The notes under the pieces: generated by a model
What the model saw: only the letters and a program-made list of their open reading frames with translations
The model's database searches: none
What the model was told of the DNA's origin: nothing
Assembly: GCA_039636775.1 (NCBI GenBank)
Contig: CP143429.1
Span: forward strand, 1,488,001 to 1,552,000
Reading direction: 5' to 3'
DNA length: 64,000 nt
Source of the DNA: Micrococcaceae bacterium Sec5.8
GTDB taxonomy: Bacteria; Actinomycetota; Actinomycetes; Actinomycetales; Micrococcaceae
In this document: in pieces, positions 60,778-64,000 of the stretch
Layout: each line of letters opens with the position of its first letter
How positions within the stretch are numbered: the first letter of the stretch is position 1
Program-made: the position numbers and the translations under genes

Positions 60778-61278
60778 CTACTGGCCGGCGTCGTCCGCGG
60801 AGACGAGCTTCAGCGAGACCGAATTTATGCAGAACCGCTGGTCGGTGGGTGTTCCGTAGCCTTCACCCTCGAACACATGGCCGAGGTGTGAGTCGCAATG
60901 GGCGCAGCGGACCTCGACCCGTTCCATGCCCAGGGTGCGGTCGTGGATATATCGGACCGTGCCGTCCGCGAGCGGAGCCCAGAAGGAGGGCCATCCGCAG
61001 TGCGAATCGAACTTTTCCCGGCTCGTGAAAAGCTCCGTACCGCAGGCACGGCATTGGTAGACGCCGGACGTATGGGTATCCCAGTACTCACCGGTGTAGG
61101 GCCGCTCGGTTCCGGCCTGGCGGAGCACCCGGTACTCCTCGGGAGTCAATTCCTGCCGCCATTGCTCGTCCGATTTTTCCACGGGCGGGTTGACGGGGTC
61201 CGCCTCGGACCCGAGCGCGCTTTCACGCGCGGGGGCCGGGACGGGCGGTACGTTTGGCCTGTTGCTAAAGATGCTCAT
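60778..61278 (-). CDS. msrB: Peptide-methionine (R)-S-oxide reductase
   Basis: Cytosolic repair enzyme reducing the R-epimer of methionine sulfoxide in proteins, 166 residues with a 30-residue Pro-rich N-terminal extension. The zinc-binding Cys pairs are in YQCRACGTELF and VRCAHCDSHLGHVF; CGWPSFW and the catalytic Cys in DQRFCINSVSL are present. It follows the hypothetical gene at 61293 by 14 bases and is co-transcribed with it. It ends at a large hairpin. Confidence 0.95.
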   Translation of the reverse strand: MSIFSNRPNVPPVPAPARESALGSEADPVNPPVEKSDEQWRQELTPEEYRVLRQAGTERPYTGEYWDTHTSGVYQCRACGTELFTSREKFDSHCGWPSFWAPLADGTVRYIHDRTLGMERVEVRCAHCDSHLGHVFEGEGYGTPTDQRFCINSVSLKLVSADDAGQ

Positions 61279-61292
61279 AGCCTCACTAACGC

Positions 61293-61781
61293 TCAGGAGT
61301 CTCCGATAAATCCCGATCCGGCATAAAGATGCAGGACCGGCAGTCCCAGCTTGTCCTGTGCCTGCGTGGCCCAGTCAGTGTGGAACGTGTCCGCGACGGC
61401 GTGCGGGCGCGTAATCACCACGGCCTGCCCGGCGCCGAGTTCCTTGACCCGGTCCACCATCGCCTCGACGGGCCCGCCGTCGACGATCTCGCCGGTCACG
61501 CCGCTGCCGAGGCCGGCCAGCGCAGCGAGCGAGACCGCCAGCGTCTCGGCGGCCTCGGCGCGTTCTTCTGCGGGGTCGGAGTGTGCCGTCAGTTCACGGA
61601 AGGCCTTGGAGATTTGCAGCAGGGAGAGGTTCTCCAGGAAGTCCACCAGCAGGTGCCGCTCCGTGCTGGCCGGAACCAGGACCACGAGCGGTGCATCACC
61701 GCCGGCCAGCAGGGATTCGATGTTGACGCGGTCGTCCGCGCCGAGGGGCTCTTCTGTCAAAATGACGATTGGATCACTCAT
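61293..61781 (-). CDS. Conserved hypothetical protein upstream of msrB
   Basis: A 162-residue soluble alpha/beta protein with no family recognised; the pattern (VILTEEPLGADD, APLVVLVPASTE, QAVVITRPHAVADTFHTDW, VLHLYAGSGF) is reminiscent of universal-stress-type Rossmann-like folds, which is only a guess. The ATG at 61781 is supported by TAGGCT exactly six bases upstream (minus strand), so it is probably leaderless. It heads a two-gene unit with msrB, hinting at a stress-related role. Confidence 0.75.
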   Translation of the reverse strand: MSDPIVILTEEPLGADDRVNIESLLAGGDAPLVVLVPASTERHLLVDFLENLSLLQISKAFRELTAHSDPAEERAEAAETLAVSLAALAGLGSGVTGEIVDGGPVEAMVDRVKELGAGQAVVITRPHAVADTFHTDWATQAQDKLGLPVLHLYAGSGFIGDS

Positions 61782-61793
61782 GCCACCAGCCTA
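61782..61793 (-). promoter_or_regulatory. -10 box TAGGCT for the leaderless hypothetical/msrB unit
   Basis: On the minus strand TAGGCT (61793-61788), six bases, then ATG at 61781. Confidence 0.6.
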
Positions 61794-61905
61794 GTCGTGC
61801 GGAGCCCGGGCGTGCGCCGCTGGCTGCGCACCGATCATGGTGCCCCGGAGGCTCCGGGTGCTGCCGGATGCCGCGGTCGGCGGAGAGTTCGGTAAGAATG
61901 GTGCC

Positions 61906-63291
61906 ATGGCTTCCTCCCCCCGCCTCCTGCCGGATCCGCGCCGGATCACCGCCGTCCGTGGACAGGCCAGCCGCGCTCCCGCCACCGGCCCGGCCGTGGT
62001 ATCGGTCAAGGGCAGCGCCAAATGGGCTCTCGCCGGGATCATCGGCGGAAGTGCTGCGGCGGGCCTGCTGGCCGCCGGTTCCTCCGCACTCGCCCTCTAT
62101 TTCGCACGCCGCGTCATCACCCCGGCCAAGGTCAAGGAGGAGGACCAGGAAATCCTCGCGGTGATCCGCGGCGGGCACCGGCTCCAGGTCATCCTCGCCG
62201 CTACACCCGAGGCCACCGTGGAGGGCGTCTACGGATTGTTCTTCGACGGCGGCCGTGGGCACGCCCGCATCGGGCGCATCATCTCGTATTCCCCGGCGGA
62301 GCGGACGGTGCAGCGCGAGGTCGAGGCCGTCTACAGCGGCGACCTCAGCACGGCCCGCCGCGGCTACTGGAACGGAGCGGCGTATCCGGATCCTGCCAGT
62401 ATCGGCGTGTCCGCAGAAGACGTGGACATCGACGTCGACGGCGGGTCCGCCCCCGCGTGGCTGGTCCGCGCGCCGCAGGAGTCCGGCGTCTGGGCCATCA
62501 TGGTCCACGGCCGCGGCGCCAGCCGGCAGGAGTGCCTGCGGGCTGTACGGACTGCCCTGGACCTGGGCATGTCCAGCCTGCTGATCTCGTACCGCAATGA
62601 CGGTCTCGCGCCCCTGGCGCAGGACGGCCGCTACGGCCTGGGTTCCACCGAATGGCGCGACGTTGAGGCTGCCATCGAATACGCCGTCGCCCACGGCGCC
62701 GGCGAAGTGGTGCTCTTTGGCTGGTCCATGGGCGGGGCCATTTGCCTCCAGACCGCCGACCTGTCCCGTCACCACACCCTGATCCGGGCCATGGTGCTGG
62801 ACGCCCCGGTCATCAACTGGGTCAACGTGCTGGCGCACCACGCCGAACTTAACCGGATCCCGTCGGCGGTGGGCCGGTACGGACAGCTGATGATGAGCCA
62901 CAAACTGGGCCGCCGGCTGACCGGCCTTGCCGCGCCCGTGGATCTCAAGGCGATGGACTGGGTCTCCAGGGCGGTGGAGCTGCGGACGCCCACGCTGATC
63001 GTCCATAGTGTCGACGACGAGTACGTCCCGTACGGCCCGTCTGCCGCATTGGCGGAAAAGAATCCGGACATGGTCACCTTTGAGACCTTCGACCGGGCCC
63101 GGCATACCAAAGAATGGAATGTGGATCCCGACCGCTGGGAGCGGCTGGTCTCAGCCTGGCTGGGGCGACAGCTCGCGCCGCGCCAGAATCCCGGCCAGTC
63201 CAATCCTGAGATCCCTGCGCCCGTGTCAGCCGCACACACTCCACCCGCGACTGCCTTGCCCGCGACCGAGGCGCCGGTTCCGCCGAGTTAA
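61906..63291 (+). CDS. Alpha/beta hydrolase with N-terminal membrane anchor
   Basis: A 461-residue protein with one transmembrane helix (about 41-65; WALAGIIGGSAAAGLLAAGSS within it) and a C-terminal alpha/beta hydrolase domain resembling S9-type or BAAT-like serine hydrolases. The oxyanion strand WAIMVHGRGASRQE, nucleophile elbow LFGWSMGGAI (Ser), the Asp in LIVHSVDDEYVP and the His in FDRARHTKEWN complete a plausible triad. The tail is Pro/Ala-rich. The substrate is unknown. ATG at 61906 gives MASSPRLLPD; AAGAAT ends six bases upstream, a weak version of the leaderless box. Confidence 0.85.
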   Translation: MASSPRLLPDPRRITAVRGQASRAPATGPAVVSVKGSAKWALAGIIGGSAAAGLLAAGSSALALYFARRVITPAKVKEEDQEILAVIRGGHRLQVILAATPEATVEGVYGLFFDGGRGHARIGRIISYSPAERTVQREVEAVYSGDLSTARRGYWNGAAYPDPASIGVSAEDVDIDVDGGSAPAWLVRAPQESGVWAIMVHGRGASRQECLRAVRTALDLGMSSLLISYRNDGLAPLAQDGRYGLGSTEWRDVEAAIEYAVAHGAGEVVLFGWSMGGAICLQTADLSRHHTLIRAMVLDAPVINWVNVLAHHAELNRIPSAVGRYGQLMMSHKLGRRLTGLAAPVDLKAMDWVSRAVELRTPTLIVHSVDDEYVPYGPSAALAEKNPDMVTFETFDRARHTKEWNVDPDRWERLVSAWLGRQLAPRQNPGQSNPEIPAPVSAAHTPPATALPATEAPVPPS

Positions 63292-63401
63292 CACTCCACG
63301 GCAAGGTCGGCCGACAACAGTGCCAATAACAGCATCCTCAACGGGGGACACCGCTGCGGGGGAACGCCGGACGGGTGCGCCGCGATGTTGGACCAAACCG
63401 G

Positions 63402-63899
63402 CTAGTTCCTGCCGGTACCAATCCGCGCCGTCGTGGCCTGGGTGAGCCGGATAAGTTCGGCCGGACTCAGCTCGACGTCCAGCCCGCGCCGCCCGCCCGA
63501 GACCAATATTGTGGCCAGGACCAGTGCGCTGTCATCTACCACAGTGGGGGAGGGGTGGCGTTGTCCGAGGGGCGAGATGCCGCCCAGCACGTAGCCGGTC
63601 CGGCGTTCTGCGATGGCCGGGTCCGCCATTGCCGCCTTCTTGCCGCCCAGGGCGGCGGCCATCGCCTTGAGATCGAGGTTGCCGCTCACCGGTACGACGC
63701 CGACGGCGAGGCGGCCGTCGACGTCGACCATCAGGGTCTTGAACACCCTTCCCGGATCGATGCCGAGTACCTCCGCAGCTTCCCGCCCGTAGCTGGCCGC
63801 CGCGGGGTCATGGCTGTAGGGATGGACGACAAAAGGAACCCCGGCGGCCGCCAATGCGGCGGTGGCCGGGGTTCCCTGTGACGCCTGCTTGCGTGCCAT
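63402..63899 (-). CDS. ybaK: Cys-tRNA(Pro)/aminoacyl-tRNA deacylase, YbaK family
   Basis: Cytosolic editing enzyme that hydrolyses mischarged tRNA, typically Cys-tRNA(Pro), 165 residues. Family pattern: GTPATAALAAAGVPFVVHPYSHDP at the N terminus, the conserved Lys region VFKTLMVDVDGRLAVGVVPV, KMAAALGGKKAAM-like helix and RRTGYVLGGISPLGQR, ending with DDSALVLATILVSGGRRGLDVEL. It is monocistronic as far as can be seen and follows the partial gene at the right edge on the same strand by 24 bases. Confidence 0.93.
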   Translation of the reverse strand: MARKQASQGTPATAALAAAGVPFVVHPYSHDPAAASYGREAAEVLGIDPGRVFKTLMVDVDGRLAVGVVPVSGNLDLKAMAAALGGKKAAMADPAIAERRTGYVLGGISPLGQRHPSPTVVDDSALVLATILVSGGRRGLDVELSPAELIRLTQATTARIGTGRN

Positions 63900-63923
63900 C
63901 GTACCGGGGGTGACCGGCGGCTG

Positions 63924-64000
63924 TCAGGACTGCTGCGGCAAGGCAGCGACCTTGCGCTTGATCCGGCCCAGCATCGCCGTCATCCCGCGCATCCGCAGCG
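63924..64000 (-). CDS. C-terminal end of an unidentified gene cut by the window
   Basis: The last 24 codons of a frame entering from the right edge and ending in TGA at 63926-63924. The visible end reads RMRGMTAMLGRIKRKV and then AALPQQS. It is basic and helical but too short to identify. It lies 24 bases upstream of ybaK on the same strand, so they could be co-transcribed. Confidence 0.45.
   Translation of the reverse strand, partial: LRMRGMTAMLGRIKRKVAALPQQS

Overview
This is a contiguous chromosomal segment of a high-GC actinobacterium, most likely a Micrococcaceae member of the Arthrobacter/Pseudarthrobacter type. The evidence is the high-GC codon usage, frequent GTG and TTG starts, many families largely confined to Actinobacteria (DUF3000, DUF3093, DUF3159, DUF3710, DUF4192, DUF4193, DUF5998, DUF6421, DUF7455, SepH), a fused CydDC exporter, and a dut-to-dxs gene order that parallels Mycobacterium tuberculosis. 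Both window edges cut genes: lpd on the left and an unidentified gene on the right. No rRNA, tRNA, CRISPR array, IS element or prophage was recognised. Most of the window is housekeeping chromosome.

Layout. 1-6.8 kb: lpd (partial), pepA, a PAC2 protein, an MFS transporter and a DUF4192 protein with a perfect DnaA box upstream. 6.8-7.5 kb: a long non-coding stretch with a degenerate tandem-repeat tract, then the principal sigma factor sigA, DUF7455 and the type II topoisomerase subunit parE. 11.7-20.2 kb: a divergent cluster of an M56 membrane protease and a BlaI-type repressor (minus strand) facing a META-domain lipoprotein and cydA-cydB-cydDC (plus strand). Three identical dyads lie at the blaI and cydA promoters. 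20.2-29.5 kb: GNAT protein, DinB protein, parC, a GNAT/acyl-CoA-synthetase fusion, DUF5998 and a phosphodiesterase. 29.6-46.8 kb: sepH, DUF4193, DUF3093, dut, DUF3710, OB-fold, DUF3159, two TrkA/RCK proteins divergent from a KimA-like potassium importer, an RNA m5U-type methyltransferase, acnA, dxs, DUF402, a hypothetical and an aldo/keto reductase. 46.9-51.9 kb: a two-gene beta-oxidation operon and RNase D. 52.0-56.5 kb: an accessory stretch with a small membrane protein, a DJ-1/PfpI protein, a large secreted PKD protein and a gene-poor segment; it separates RNase D from DUF3000. 56.6-64 kb: DUF3000, a coupled DUF6421-SDR-aldolase operon, msrB with a small partner, an alpha/beta hydrolase and ybaK.

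How the genes work together. The most striking signal is that the 17-bp dyad TTCTAC-N5-GTAGAA occurs once in front of blaI and twice over the probable cydA promoter. This suggests that the BlaI/M56 pair, classically linked to beta-lactam sensing, controls cytochrome bd oxidase here. A second signal is a recurrent promoter layout: a TANNNT -10 hexamer exactly six bases before the start codon. It occurs at nine genes and near-matches occur at several more, which implies many leaderless mRNAs and fixes those start codons. Potassium handling is clustered: two RCK proteins abut a KimA-like transporter with no TrkH or KtrB in view.
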